64,000 bases of DNA from Hyphomicrobiales bacterium (GCA_017305555.1 JAFKKM010000009.1:1-64000); one strand, 5' to 3'; shown: positions 42,562 through 52,366, counted from the stretch's first letter. A program made the numbers and translations. Notes: generated by a model from the sequence alone, not told the origin.

Positions 42562-44376
42562 ATGTCCGTCTGCCGCCGGTTCCGCATGAGCTATGCCGAA
42601 CAACCGATAGTCGCTCAGAAGTCGCAAGCCAGCGGCCGCCTGCTGCCGCAATCAGTACGGAACTACGTCCGCAATCACGATCTCGGCGTGATGCTGGTGG
42701 CGATCGTCATCGGCCTGCTGAGTGGGCTCCTGGTGGCGATCATCGCGTCGCTGAGCGAAACCATCCACGCGATCCTGTTCGGCATTTCCTTCGACGCACG
42801 GCTCAGCGCCACTGGAACGATAGCGTGGCAGCGAACCCTGTTCATTCCGATCTGTGGCGGCGCGGCGCTGGCGCTGATCGCGTGGATCGTCGGGAACCGG
42901 CTGAAGAGCCAGATGGCGGACGTCATCGAAGCCAACGCCTTGCTCGGCGGCCGCGTCTCGATGCGCGGCAGCCTGCTGATCTCGTTTCAGACGCTGGTGT
43001 CGAACGGCTTCGGCGGCTCGGTCGGCCTCGAAGCGGGCTATACGCAAATCTGCGCCGCCTTCAGTTCCTATTTCGGCCGCAAACTGTCGGCGCGGCGCAG
43101 CGACATGCGGTTGCTGGTGGCCTGCGGTGCGGCAGGCGCGATCAGCGCCGCCTTCAACGCGCCGCTCGCGGGTTCATTCTATGCGTTCGAGGTCGTGCTC
43201 GGCGCTTACACTGCGGCCAATCTGGTGCCGGTGGTCGGCAGCGCGGTGGCGGCATGGCTGGTCGCCCGGCAACTCAACCAGCAGGCCTTCCTGCAAATTG
43301 CCGGATATCCGACGCCGGTCTCGATCGAGATGATCGGTCAGGCGGTGCTGATCGGGCTGATCTGCGCCATGGCCAGCATCACCCTGATGCAGATGATCGC
43401 AACCTCCGACCGGGCATTTCATCGGTTGCGCTGGTTCAAGGGCGCGCTGCGGCCGATCATCGGCGGCGCCTTGCTCGGCGGCATGGCGCTGCTGACGCCG
43501 ACCGTACTCGGCGCCGGTCATGGCGCGATGCAAATGATGCTGGTCAGCCAGCCGCCATGGCTGCTGCTGACGACCACCATCATTCTCAAGTCGCTGGCGT
43601 CGTCGGTTTCGCTCGGCTCCGGTTTTCGCGGCGGCCTGTTCTTCGCTTCGCTGATGCTCGGCGCACTAATCGGGATGCTTTACAGCACGCTCGCGACGAT
43701 GGTGCTGCCCACTGTCGCGCTTCAGCCGGGCACCGCCGCCATCGCCGCCATGGCGGCACTCGGCACCGGCATCCTCGGCGCGCCGTTCGCGATGATCTGT
43801 CTCGCGCTGGAAGTCACCGGCCAGTTCTCGCTGACGGTCGGCGCGATTGTCGCCTCGTCGGTCTCCGCGCTGATCGTGCGCGAACTGTTCGGCTACAGCT
43901 TCGCAACGTGGCGCTTCCATCTGCGCGGCGAAGTCATTCGCGGGCCGCAGGACGTCGGCTGGATCACGCAGTTCAACGCCGCGACCTTGATGCGATCGGA
44001 TTTCGAGACCACGCCCGGTCAGATGTCGATCGCCGAGGCGCAGAAACTGTTTCCACCGGGCCGCCTGAAGCAGGTGGTGGTGCGCGCGCCGGACGGACGC
44101 TACGGCGGCCTCGCCCAGCTCTCGGAACTTCATTCCACGGAGATCGCCGGCGATCATCCGATCGCGGAACTGGCGCGGCAACAGAAGGTCTTCCTGCAAC
44201 CACAGATGTCGATCCGCGAAATCATGGCGGAGTTCGAAAAGACCGAAGCCGACGTGCTGGTGGTGGTCGACAACGCCGATGACCGCACACCCATCGGCAC
44301 CGTCAGCGAAACCCACGCGCTCCGCGTGTTCGGCGAAGAACTGGAGCGCCGTAATCAGGAAATGTATTTCCGGTGA
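42562..44376 (+). CDS. ClC-family chloride channel/antiporter with C-terminal CBS domains
   Basis: About 604 residues (596 if the ATG at 42586 is used). Ten or more membrane helices form two half-repeats, with AFNAPLAGSFYAFEVVLGAY matching the helix G-H region. The C-terminal ~150 residues carry a pair of CBS-like modules (RLKQVVVRAPDGRYGGLAQ... and QPQMSIREIMAEFEKTEADVLVVV). The selectivity motifs are unusual: GLEAG at the gating-glutamate position (normally GREGP), GGLFFAS where GGIFAP is normal, and GGRVS in place of GSGIP. The gating Glu is kept, so an antiporter or a different anion is possible. Confidence 0.85.
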   Translation: MSVCRRFRMSYAEQPIVAQKSQASGRLLPQSVRNYVRNHDLGVMLVAIVIGLLSGLLVAIIASLSETIHAILFGISFDARLSATGTIAWQRTLFIPICGGAALALIAWIVGNRLKSQMADVIEANALLGGRVSMRGSLLISFQTLVSNGFGGSVGLEAGYTQICAAFSSYFGRKLSARRSDMRLLVACGAAGAISAAFNAPLAGSFYAFEVVLGAYTAANLVPVVGSAVAAWLVARQLNQQAFLQIAGYPTPVSIEMIGQAVLIGLICAMASITLMQMIATSDRAFHRLRWFKGALRPIIGGALLGGMALLTPTVLGAGHGAMQMMLVSQPPWLLLTTTIILKSLASSVSLGSGFRGGLFFASLMLGALIGMLYSTLATMVLPTVALQPGTAAIAAMAALGTGILGAPFAMICLALEVTGQFSLTVGAIVASSVSALIVRELFGYSFATWRFHLRGEVIRGPQDVGWITQFNAATLMRSDFETTPGQMSIAEAQKLFPPGRLKQVVVRAPDGRYGGLAQLSELHSTEIAGDHPIAELARQQKVFLQPQMSIREIMAEFEKTEADVLVVVDNADDRTPIGTVSETHALRVFGEELERRNQEMYFR

Positions 44377-44427
44377 ATGTTGAGGTGACGCTGGATCAAC
44401 ATAACGTCATCCCCCAATAATCGCCAT

Positions 44428-44456
44428 CATGGCCGGGACGAGCCCGGCCATGACGA
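44428..44456. repeat. Half-copy of dispersed repeat family B
   Basis: ATCATGGCCGGGACGAGCCC followed by GGCCATGACG. This is a single hairpin of the type that occurs twice per full element, sitting between the convergent ClC and ADH genes. Confidence 0.7.
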
Positions 44457-44462
44457 AGAATA

Positions 44463-45518
44463 CTACGGTGTCAGCACCGCGCGGCCGACCAATTTGCCTT
44501 CCTTGAGGCTGCGCAGCGCGGCGTCAGCTTTCTCGAGCGGCATCGTGGTCACCGGGATCGGCGGAATCTTCTTGGTGCGCACCAGATCGAGCAGTTCCTC
44601 GGTTTCGCGCAGGTTGCCGACGTAGCTGCCTTGGATGGTCAACGCCTTCATCGCGATCAGCGGCAACGCCCACGGCGCACCGCCGCCGAACAGGCCGACC
44701 ATCACCAGCTTGCCGCCCTTGGTGAGACAATCGAAGCCGAGTTGCGCGGTCTGCTCATTGCCGACCAGATCGATCGCACCATAAACCGGACCGCCGGCCT
44801 TCGCGGCGATCTGCTCGACGGCATCGGCAGCCGCGCCATCGACGGCACCGAGCGCACCGGCCGCGATGGCTGCCTCGCGCTTGCGCGGATCGATATCGAC
44901 GACGATGGCGCCCTTGCCGCCCATCGCCTTGAGCAGCGACAACGCCATCAGGCCGAGGCCGCCTGCGCCGAAGATAACAATCGGATGATGCAGCACCGAC
45001 TCCACCTTCTTCAGCGCACTGTAGGTGGTGACGCCGGAGCAGGCGTAAGGCGCGGCGGTGACCGGATCGAGGCCTTTCAGATTGATGAGATACTTGGCGT
45101 TCGGCACCGTCATGTAATCGGCATAGCCGCCGTCGCAGTACACGCCGAGCGAATTGCCTTTCAAGCACATGTTCTCCTGATCGGCGAGGCAGAGTTCGCA
45201 CTTGCCGCAGCCGAGCCACGGATAGACGAGGCAGACATCGCCGACCTTGAGATTGCCCTTGGCGTCGGGGCCGATCGCCACCACTTCGCCGACAGTCTCG
45301 TGGCCCATGGTGCGCGGCAGCGACACACCGCGATCCTTCAGCGACAGCGGCTTGCGCCCGTGGCCGAGATCGTAGCCGCCTTCCCAGATGTGCAGATCGC
45401 TGTGGCAGACGCCGGCGGCCTTCACCTTGATCAGCACCTGCGTTCCGGTGGGCTGCGGCGTCGGCTCATTCACCTCGGTCAAAGGTGCGTTGAAGTCGGT
45501 GACCTTGAAACTCTTCAT
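44463..45518 (-). CDS. Zinc-dependent alcohol dehydrogenase
   Basis: A 351-residue medium-chain dehydrogenase. The catalytic zinc ligands are Cys38 (GVCHSDLH) with the GHE motif in TMGHETVGEVVAIG. The structural zinc cysteines are in CGKCELCLADQENMC. The Rossmann site is IVIFGAGGLGLMALSLLKAMGG. The C-terminus has LKEGKLVGRAVLTP. It resembles broad-specificity bacterial NAD alcohol dehydrogenases. It ends the minus-strand run that also contains the decarboxylating dehydrogenase and Mo-oxidoreductase genes, but it is upstream-separated by 33 bases and probably co-transcribed. Confidence 0.92.
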   Translation of the reverse strand: MKSFKVTDFNAPLTEVNEPTPQPTGTQVLIKVKAAGVCHSDLHIWEGGYDLGHGRKPLSLKDRGVSLPRTMGHETVGEVVAIGPDAKGNLKVGDVCLVYPWLGCGKCELCLADQENMCLKGNSLGVYCDGGYADYMTVPNAKYLINLKGLDPVTAAPYACSGVTTYSALKKVESVLHHPIVIFGAGGLGLMALSLLKAMGGKGAIVVDIDPRKREAAIAAGALGAVDGAAADAVEQIAAKAGGPVYGAIDLVGNEQTAQLGFDCLTKGGKLVMVGLFGGGAPWALPLIAMKALTIQGSYVGNLRETEELLDLVRTKKIPPIPVTTMPLEKADAALRSLKEGKLVGRAVLTP

Positions 45519-45551
45519 GGCGTCCAGTCCTCGGGCTCGTTTTGTTGTTCG

Positions 45552-46631
45552 TTACAATCCGGCGATGACGGCGCGGGCAATCTCCGCTGTGCCGTCGCGG
45601 CCACCGAACTCCATCGGTTTGATGCCATCTGCATAGGCCTTGTCAACCACGCGCTCGATGCGCTCGGCGGCCGCGGCAGCTTCAGGGAGTTGGTGCTTGT
45701 CGGCCAGCCAGTCCAACAGCAGCGCGACGGACAGGATCATCGCGGTGGGATTGGCCTTGCCCTGCCCCATGATGTCCGGTGCAGTACCATGGCAGGGCTG
45801 GAAGACCGCGTGTCGGTCGCCGATATCGGCCGACGGCGCCATGCCGAGCCCGCCGATCAGGCCGGCGGTGAGATCGGAGAGGATGTCGCCGAACATATTT
45901 TCCGTCACCAGCACGTCGAAATCCCACGGGCGCTTCACCAGCATCGCCGAGCAGGCATCGACGTAGACACGGGATGTCGCGACGTCCGGATGACGCGTGG
46001 CGGCCTCATCGAACAGGCCGCGAAAGTAGGCAAATGCCTTAAACACATTTGCCTTATCGACGCAGGCCAATTGGCCCGTCTTGCCGCGCGCCTTGCGGCG
46101 TTCCGCCAGATGGAAAGAAAAGTCGAACAACCGCTGCGAGGTTTTTCGCGTGATCACCATGGTCTCGCGCGCCTCGTCGGCGGTAACGACGCCCTTGCCC
46201 ATCGACGCGAACAGCCCCTCGGTGGACTCGCGGATCAGCACCAGATCGATGCCGTGCTCGGCCGCCCCGATGATCGGGCTAGGTACGCCGGGAATCAGCC
46301 GCGCGGGGCGAACACCAGCATAAAGATCGAAGATCATCCGCAATTCGATCTGCGGCGCGATCTCGGTGTTGTCGGGATAGCGGATATGCGGCAGGCCGCA
46401 GGCGCCGAGCAGAATGGCGTCGGCTTCGTCGCAGAGCTTGATGGTAGACTCCGGCATCGATTTGCCGGTCTGTTGATAATGCGTCGCGCCAGCGGGCGCA
46501 TCGGTGAAGCGGAATTTCAGCTTGGTGCTCGCCTCGATCCGGCGCAGCACCTCCAGCGCCGGCGCCATCACCTCGGGGCCGATGCCGTCGCCCGCGAGCA
46601 CCGCGATGTGAAACGCCTCCATCGCCGTCAT
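45552..46631 (-). CDS. Isocitrate/isopropylmalate dehydrogenase family (tartrate-dehydrogenase-like)
   Basis: A 359-residue NAD-linked beta-decarboxylating dehydrogenase. The N-terminal HIAVLAGDGIGPEVMAPALEVL is standard. RESTEGLFASMGKGV replaces the phosphate-recognising isocitrate motif. DKANVFKAFAYFRGLFDE carries the catalytic Lys, and LVTENMFGDILSDLTAGLIGGLGMAPSADIG holds the metal aspartates. Together these place it in the LeuB/tartrate dehydrogenase group but do not fix the substrate. Its ATG overlaps the stop of the Mo-oxidoreductase as TGATG, so the two are coupled. It is probably not the biosynthetic LeuB, because no leu genes are nearby. Confidence 0.85.
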   Translation of the reverse strand: MTAMEAFHIAVLAGDGIGPEVMAPALEVLRRIEASTKLKFRFTDAPAGATHYQQTGKSMPESTIKLCDEADAILLGACGLPHIRYPDNTEIAPQIELRMIFDLYAGVRPARLIPGVPSPIIGAAEHGIDLVLIRESTEGLFASMGKGVVTADEARETMVITRKTSQRLFDFSFHLAERRKARGKTGQLACVDKANVFKAFAYFRGLFDEAATRHPDVATSRVYVDACSAMLVKRPWDFDVLVTENMFGDILSDLTAGLIGGLGMAPSADIGDRHAVFQPCHGTAPDIMGQGKANPTAMILSVALLLDWLADKHQLPEAAAAAERIERVVDKAYADGIKPMEFGGRDGTAEIARAVIAGL

Positions 46632-48739
46632 CAGCCCGACAGTCCCGTAAGCGTGGCTTTGCGCATCCACACCTTGTTGTCGTGGAACGCCGCGCCGCCA
46701 TAGGGTGCAACCGCTTCCGCGCCGGTCAGCATGTTGATGCCGCGATTGCCGACATGGGCGTGGTTCGGATGCACCGATTCCGCGATCAGCACGCCGCGCC
46801 GCACGCCGGCAAACAACCGCGCGGTGAGATGCGTCTCGCCGCGCATATTGCCGAGCGTCACCAGATCGCCTTCAGCGATATCGAGGCCGCGCGCATCGTC
46901 GGGGTGGATCATCACCGACGGCACGCCCTCGCGCGCTTTCGACGACGGCGTCTCATTGAACGTGGTGTTGAGGAAGCTGCGCGACGGGCTGGTGGCGAGC
47001 CGGAACGGATGAGCCTCATCCGCTGCCTCGATCACCGCCCAATGATCCGGCAGACCGGGCATCTTGTCCCAGGCGCCATTACGCTCGTTGACCGGCACCG
47101 GCACGTTGGGCCAATCCGCCTTGAAGTGAAATTTGCCGTCGCTGTGGCCGAAGCCATCGAGAAAATGCGAGGCACGGAAATCCGGCTGCAAGTCACGCCA
47201 CAGATCGGCCAGCAATCCCTCGACGCTGCCATGGCCGCTGGCCTGCAACGTCGCGTCGATGACTTCGCGCGCGGTCATCTCGAATGCCGGATGCGTTGCA
47301 CCGACGCGCTTGGCAATGCCCTGCAACACTTCATGATTGGAGCGGCATTCGCCGGGAGGTTCGACCAGCTTGGCGCCGACCGAGATATATTGATGGCCGC
47401 CGCCGTAATAGAGATCGTCGTGTTCGAGAAACATTGTCGCGGGCAGCACGATGTCCGCCATCTGCGCGGTTTCGGTCATGAACTGCTCGTGCACCGCGAC
47501 GAACAAATCCTCGCGCGCAAAACCTTGCCGCACCAATGCCTGTTCCGGCGCCACCGTCACCGGATTGGTGTTCTGGATCAGCATCGCCTTCACCGGGCCG
47601 CCGCCCTTCAACGCCTCGGCATCGCCGGTGAGGATGCGGCCGATCTTCGATTGATCGAGCCGCCGCGTGCTCCTGTCGACGACGTCGAGGCCTTCGATCA
47701 GCGTCTTGTCAAACTTCCAGATCGCGCCATTGTTGAAGAACGCACCGCCGCCTTCGTATTGCCACGCGCCGGTGACGGCGGGGATGCACAGCGCGGCATG
47801 CATCTGCGCTGCGCCGTTGCGGCTGCGGGTGAAGCCGTAGCCGAGCCGGAAGTACGAGCGTTTCGTTTCACCCACCGCGCGCGCGAAAGATTCGATCTCG
47901 CTGACCGGCACGCCGCAAATCGCCGATGCCCATTCCGGCGTGCGGGTCGCGAGATGCGCCTCAAGCTCGTCGGGGCAATCGGTGTACTTCGCGAGATAAG
48001 CGCGATCGGCAAAGCCCTCGCGAAACAGCACATGCATGACGCCGCAGGCGAACGCGCCGTCGGTGCCGGGCCGCAGCAGAATCTTGATGTCGGCCTGCTT
48101 CATCGTCTCGTTGTCGTAGACGTCGACGGCGGCGATGCGCGCGCCACGCTCCTTGCGCGCGCGGGTCGCGTGGGTCATCACGTTGACCTGGGTCGAGACC
48201 GGATTAGTGCCCCAGATCACGATGAGATCGGACTTCGCCATCTCGCGCGGATCGACGCCCATCACCTTGCCGGTGCCGGCGCCGTAACCGGCCCATGCGA
48301 TGGTCGAGCAGATGGTGCTGTAGAAGCGCGAATACTTCTTGGCGTGCGACAGGCGGTTGATGCCGTCGCGCATCACCAGTCCCATGGTGCCGGCGTAGTA
48401 ATACGGCCACACCGACTCGCCGCCGAACTCCTGCTCAGCCGCGTTGAAACGTCCAGCGATCTCATTCAGCGCCTCGTCCCACGAGATGCGTTCGAAACGG
48501 CCCTCGCCTTTCGCGCCGACCCGCCGCAGCGGATGCCGGACGCGATCCGGATGATTGATGCGCTCGGCATAGCGCCCGACCTTGGCGCAGACGACGCCGG
48601 CGGTATAGGTCTGTTGCTTCGAGCCGCGCACCCGGCCGATGGTCGTGCCGTCGATCACCTCGACATCGAGCGCGCAGGCGGAGGGACAATCGTGCGGACA
48701 GGTGGAATGGCCGATTTCGATTTTGACGTTGGCATTCAT
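46631..48739 (-). CDS. Molybdopterin-binding oxidoreductase with one [4Fe-4S] cluster
   Basis: A 702-residue member of the DMSO-reductase superfamily. The N-terminal cluster motif is CPHDCPSACALDV with Cys51 as the fourth ligand. The Mo-cofactor regions include WGTNPVSTQVNVM and a C-terminal MoCo-dinucleotide domain starting AHPFRLATSPSRSFLNTTF. The metal ligand region reads FYSTICSTIAWAG; the ligand could be Cys or Ser there. No twin-arginine signal is seen, so it is cytoplasmic. It has no partner electron-transfer subunit nearby and is coupled to a decarboxylating dehydrogenase gene. The substrate is unknown. It is not a selenoprotein in this frame. Confidence 0.85.
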   Translation of the reverse strand: MNANVKIEIGHSTCPHDCPSACALDVEVIDGTTIGRVRGSKQQTYTAGVVCAKVGRYAERINHPDRVRHPLRRVGAKGEGRFERISWDEALNEIAGRFNAAEQEFGGESVWPYYYAGTMGLVMRDGINRLSHAKKYSRFYSTICSTIAWAGYGAGTGKVMGVDPREMAKSDLIVIWGTNPVSTQVNVMTHATRARKERGARIAAVDVYDNETMKQADIKILLRPGTDGAFACGVMHVLFREGFADRAYLAKYTDCPDELEAHLATRTPEWASAICGVPVSEIESFARAVGETKRSYFRLGYGFTRSRNGAAQMHAALCIPAVTGAWQYEGGGAFFNNGAIWKFDKTLIEGLDVVDRSTRRLDQSKIGRILTGDAEALKGGGPVKAMLIQNTNPVTVAPEQALVRQGFAREDLFVAVHEQFMTETAQMADIVLPATMFLEHDDLYYGGGHQYISVGAKLVEPPGECRSNHEVLQGIAKRVGATHPAFEMTAREVIDATLQASGHGSVEGLLADLWRDLQPDFRASHFLDGFGHSDGKFHFKADWPNVPVPVNERNGAWDKMPGLPDHWAVIEAADEAHPFRLATSPSRSFLNTTFNETPSSKAREGVPSVMIHPDDARGLDIAEGDLVTLGNMRGETHLTARLFAGVRRGVLIAESVHPNHAHVGNRGINMLTGAEAVAPYGGAAFHDNKVWMRKATLTGLSG

Positions 48740-48781
48740 GGCGCTACCACTAACACAATAATGGGCTGCGAGGCAGCCGCG

Positions 48782-50461
48782 TTAGGACCGTCTGGCCCGC
48801 TGATCCTTCACATAACCGAGCGGAACCCCGAGACGTTTGACGGTGACCACCACCTTGCCCTGGCTGTCGCGGTCGCAATTCATATGGGTCGGCGCGATGA
48901 AGAAATCTGCGGTTTCCCACACTTCCGCCCAGTGCAGATGCGGCTTGGCTTTCTTCAGGAACGCCGCGCGCTCACCGCAGATCGCTACTGAATAGCTATG
49001 CTTGGGATCGCGACTCAAAGCCGGTTCGGTGCGATTCAGATAGGCTTCCAGCCCGTCCACCGCCTCCGGCATGATGGTGAACCAGTAGTCCATCGCGTAG
49101 CGGCGCGACGCACCTTCGATGCCGCCGACCAGCGGGTTGAACACCAGATATTCGTACGGATGCAGGCGAACCAGCGTCACCGCGTTCCAGCCGAACCCCG
49201 CGACAACAATCGCCAGCGCCGCGATGCCGAATTGGCGGCGCGTTGCGGACAGCCGCGTCACGACTCGATCCAGACCGATCCCAGCGAGAATGGCGATCGG
49301 CGGCAGCACGAACAGGAAATGACGCAATCCACAAAACGCCGGGCCATGCGCCACCACCTCGCACAGCACCGGAAAGACGGCGGCGAAAGTCACCATCGCC
49401 ACCTCGTTGCGCGCGCGCCGGTCCAGCCCTGTTCGCGCGACGACAGCAGAGGCCGCAAACGCCATCGCCAGCAGCGCACCCGCCAGCATCAGCAGCGGCA
49501 GCTTGATCAGGATATAGACCGGCACATAGACACGCGGGATCGTCGCCATCCGATACACCGTGCCGTCGAGCACGGTGCGGATGTTGTAGTGAAACTCCGC
49601 GAAGCTGAACAAGCCGCGGATCGGATTGAGCGGCGACAGCGCCGACCACGGCCATGTCACGATCATGATGACATACGCTATCGCCAATGCCGGCACGAAG
49701 CGGATGAACGAGGCCCAGACGAAGCGCCGCGCCTCGCGCGAGGTCAGAGGCATCGACGCCGGAATGCTGAGCAGGATCATCACCCCGACATAGCCTACCA
49801 GCAACAGGCCCAGCACCTTGATGCCGAGCGCCGCGCCGGTCATCAGCCCGAAGCCGACGATGTGACGCGGCTTCGGGTTCGGCAGGTCGCGCGCCGCGCG
49901 CATCAGGAAATACAGCGCGCCGGCCATCGCAGCCGCCAGCGGGATATCCTTGCTGTGGTGGAACATGGTGCCGTACCACGAGCCACACACCGCCAGCGCC
50001 AATCCGGCGAGCCATCCGGCGCGCGCGCCCGCGATCATCCGCGCGGTCGCCATCGCCGCCGCCAATCCACCGACGCCGATCAGACCGCACAGCAGATGGC
50101 GCAGGTCGTAGATGTCCATCGGCACCAGACGGCCGATCAGGATCGCCGCGCTGTCGAACAGGCCGCCATAGAGATAAAGGTTGTCGAGTTCGAATACCGC
50201 GCGGTCGGTGAAGCCGCTTTTGTAATAGGCGAGGATCAGTTCGCCGTAGCGATGCTGAATCCATTCGTCGTTGGTAATGGCGTAGTCACGGAACGTCGCG
50301 ATCACCAGACCGACCAGCACTGCCAGCAATAGCACCGAAGCCAGATCGTAAGGATCGCGCGCCGCCGCCGCGCGCATCGCTCGCCATATAAAAGAATTGT
50401 CGGCCTTGCCAGGCCATCCCGCGCCGTAGTCGTCCACCGCTTCGCGCGCGAGATCGGTCAT
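48782..50461 (-). CDS. GT-C membrane glycosyltransferase (family 39-like)
   Basis: A 559-residue inner-membrane protein with about ten to twelve hydrophobic helices. The first external loop contains the acidic pair in TNDEWIQHRYGELIL, as expected for GT-C enzymes using polyprenyl-phosphate sugars (dolichyl-phosphate-mannose or ArnT type). A later AVCGSWYGTMFHHSKDIPLAAAM also fits. The C-terminal ~130 residues are soluble and probably periplasmic. It may transfer a sugar to protein, lipid A or another surface molecule. It is a single gene, divergent from the acyl-CoA synthetase. Confidence 0.8.
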   Translation of the reverse strand: MTDLAREAVDDYGAGWPGKADNSFIWRAMRAAAARDPYDLASVLLLAVLVGLVIATFRDYAITNDEWIQHRYGELILAYYKSGFTDRAVFELDNLYLYGGLFDSAAILIGRLVPMDIYDLRHLLCGLIGVGGLAAAMATARMIAGARAGWLAGLALAVCGSWYGTMFHHSKDIPLAAAMAGALYFLMRAARDLPNPKPRHIVGFGLMTGAALGIKVLGLLLVGYVGVMILLSIPASMPLTSREARRFVWASFIRFVPALAIAYVIMIVTWPWSALSPLNPIRGLFSFAEFHYNIRTVLDGTVYRMATIPRVYVPVYILIKLPLLMLAGALLAMAFAASAVVARTGLDRRARNEVAMVTFAAVFPVLCEVVAHGPAFCGLRHFLFVLPPIAILAGIGLDRVVTRLSATRRQFGIAALAIVVAGFGWNAVTLVRLHPYEYLVFNPLVGGIEGASRRYAMDYWFTIMPEAVDGLEAYLNRTEPALSRDPKHSYSVAICGERAAFLKKAKPHLHWAEVWETADFFIAPTHMNCDRDSQGKVVVTVKRLGVPLGYVKDQRARRS

Positions 50462-50775
50462 GATCTATCCGCCTGCCACGAACGCCGCGAACGGCACCTT
50501 CGCTGCATCGCAACATCGACGAGTGCAGCACCGGCGGATCGGTAAGATGAGTGGGATGAGCGTTCGGACGGGCATTCGTATCCATGGCGCGGATGAGGCG
50601 GACGTTTCTATAGACGATCCCTCAATTTTTACCACTGCGTCGTTGGAATAACGACAGTGTCGCACCCGACCGCCTCTGCGTTGCCAGCCGCTTTGGCGAC
50701 GATATTCTGTCTGCCTGTCCAGCACCAACGACCGGGCCAACCCGGCGGGGCCATCCATCAGGGAGTCGACGCAGA
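50462..50775. other. Divergent intergenic region (314 bases)
   Basis: Lies between the glycosyltransferase (minus) and the acyl-CoA synthetase (plus). I see no supported gene, RNA or repeat. Small frames here (63 and 97 codons) lack family features and a good ribosome-binding site. The region should hold both promoters. Confidence 0.5.
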
Positions 50776-52326
50776 ATGTATCCGGGGACCCACGTTTCCG
50801 CGCGCGCCAATCAAGCTGCTTTCATCATGGCGAGCACCGGAGAAACCGTAAGCTATGCCGAACTGGAAGCGCGCACCAACCGGCTGGCGCATTTTCTGCG
50901 CAGTCGTGGGTTGAACCGCCTCGATCACTACTCCATCTTTATGGAAAACAATTCCCGCTATCTCGAGAGCTGCGGCGCGGGCGAACGCGCGGGGCTGTAC
51001 TTCACCTGCATCAACTCGTTTCTCAAGGCCGACGAACTCGCCTACATCCTGACCAACAGCGAATCCCGCGTGCTGATCTTCTCCGAGGAGAAGCGCGCTG
51101 TCGCCGAGGAAGCGTTGCGCCAATGCCCGAAGGTCGAGGTCAGCCTTGTGGTCGACGGGCCGGGCAACGGCAGCACCATCCTCAATCTCGACGAAGCGGT
51201 GGGCGGTTTCCCCGCGACGCCGATTGCCGACGAGAGCGTCGGCACCGCCATGTTGTATTCCTCGGGGACCACAGGACGACCGAAAGGCATCGTCCGGCCG
51301 CTGCCGGAACAGCCTCCGGCGCAGGGGCTGCCGCTGTTCGATTTCCTCAACATGATGTGGCGTTATCGCGAGGGCCTGACCTACCTGTCTCCGGCGCCGC
51401 TGTATCACTCCGCTCCACAAGCGGCAGTCAATCTGGTGATCCGCAACGGCGGAACGGCGGTCATCATGGAGAAGTTCGATCCAGAGCATTATTTGCAACT
51501 GATCGAGAAGTACAAGCCGACGCACTCCCAACTCGTGCCGACAATGTTCTCGCGGATGCTGAAGCTGCCGGACGAGGTACGCAAGCGTTACGACGTGTCT
51601 TCGCTCGAAGTTGCCATTCATGCCGCTGCCCCCTGCCCGCCGCAGGTGAAGGAGCAGATGATCGAATGGTGGGGGCCGATTATCCACGAATACTACGGCG
51701 CAACCGAAGGGCTCGGCTTCACTGCCTGCGACACGCCGCAATGGCAGGCGCATCGCGGCACCGTCGGCAAGGTGCTGCTGGGCGAACTCCACGTGCTCGA
51801 CGAGAACATGCAGCCGTGCCCGAAGGAAACCCCCGGCACGCTGTGGTTCAAGACCGCGACCCCGTTCGAATACTTCAACGATCCGAAACGCACCGCGGAA
51901 ACCCGCTCGGCCGACGGCAGCATGAGCACCGTGGGCGACATCGGCTATGTCGACGACGACGACTTCCTCTATCTCACCGACCGCGCGACCTTCATGATCG
52001 TCTCCGGCGGCGTCAATATCTATCCGCAGGAGTGCGAGAACCTCTTGATCACACACCCGAAGGTGGCGGACGCCGCTGTGTTCGGCGTACCCAACGACGA
52101 CCTCGGCGAGGAAGTGAAAGCCGTGGTGCAGCCGATGCCGGGCATCGCGGCGGATCAGGCGCTGGTCGACGAACTGACGGAGTTCTGTCTGAAGAACCTG
52201 TCGCGGCAGAAATGCCCGCGCTCGATCGATTTCATCGAGGAGATGCCGCGCCTGCCGACCGGCAAGCTCTACAAGCGCCTGTTGCGCGACCGCTACTGGG
52301 GCGACCGCAAGAGCCGCATCGTCTGA
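50776..52326 (+). CDS. Acyl-CoA synthetase (AMP-forming, FadD-like)
   Basis: A 516-residue adenylate-forming ligase that activates a carboxylic acid to its CoA thioester. The P-loop is LYSSGTTGRPKGIVRP near residue 160. The A5 motif is YYGATEGLGF, and the A7/A8 motifs VGDIGYVDDDDFLYLTDRATFMIVSGGVNIYPQE follow. The catalytic lysine is in LPTGKLYKRLLRDRY at the C-terminus. The acid substrate (fatty, aryl or terpenoid) is not visible in sequence. It is monocistronic and followed by repeat A. Confidence 0.92.
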   Translation: MYPGTHVSARANQAAFIMASTGETVSYAELEARTNRLAHFLRSRGLNRLDHYSIFMENNSRYLESCGAGERAGLYFTCINSFLKADELAYILTNSESRVLIFSEEKRAVAEEALRQCPKVEVSLVVDGPGNGSTILNLDEAVGGFPATPIADESVGTAMLYSSGTTGRPKGIVRPLPEQPPAQGLPLFDFLNMMWRYREGLTYLSPAPLYHSAPQAAVNLVIRNGGTAVIMEKFDPEHYLQLIEKYKPTHSQLVPTMFSRMLKLPDEVRKRYDVSSLEVAIHAAAPCPPQVKEQMIEWWGPIIHEYYGATEGLGFTACDTPQWQAHRGTVGKVLLGELHVLDENMQPCPKETPGTLWFKTATPFEYFNDPKRTAETRSADGSMSTVGDIGYVDDDDFLYLTDRATFMIVSGGVNIYPQECENLLITHPKVADAAVFGVPNDDLGEEVKAVVQPMPGIAADQALVDELTEFCLKNLSRQKCPRSIDFIEEMPRLPTGKLYKRLLRDRYWGDRKSRIV

Positions 52327-52366
52327 GAACTGACTCTAAATGTAGTCGTCGGATCGAACTACCTCA

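Noticed and set aside
44631-46703. A 690-codon open frame on plus across two minus-strand dehydrogenase genes
   Set aside because: Spans two well-supported genes and their gap in antisense. Composition is that of a shadow frame.
46682-48991. A 769-codon open frame on plus opposite the Mo-oxidoreductase
   Set aside because: An antisense shadow of a clear DMSO-reductase family gene, with no motif or ribosome-binding site.
48998-50332. A 444-codon open frame on plus opposite the glycosyltransferase
   Set aside because: The reverse complement of membrane-helix codons gives Gln/Arg/His-rich sequence. No support.
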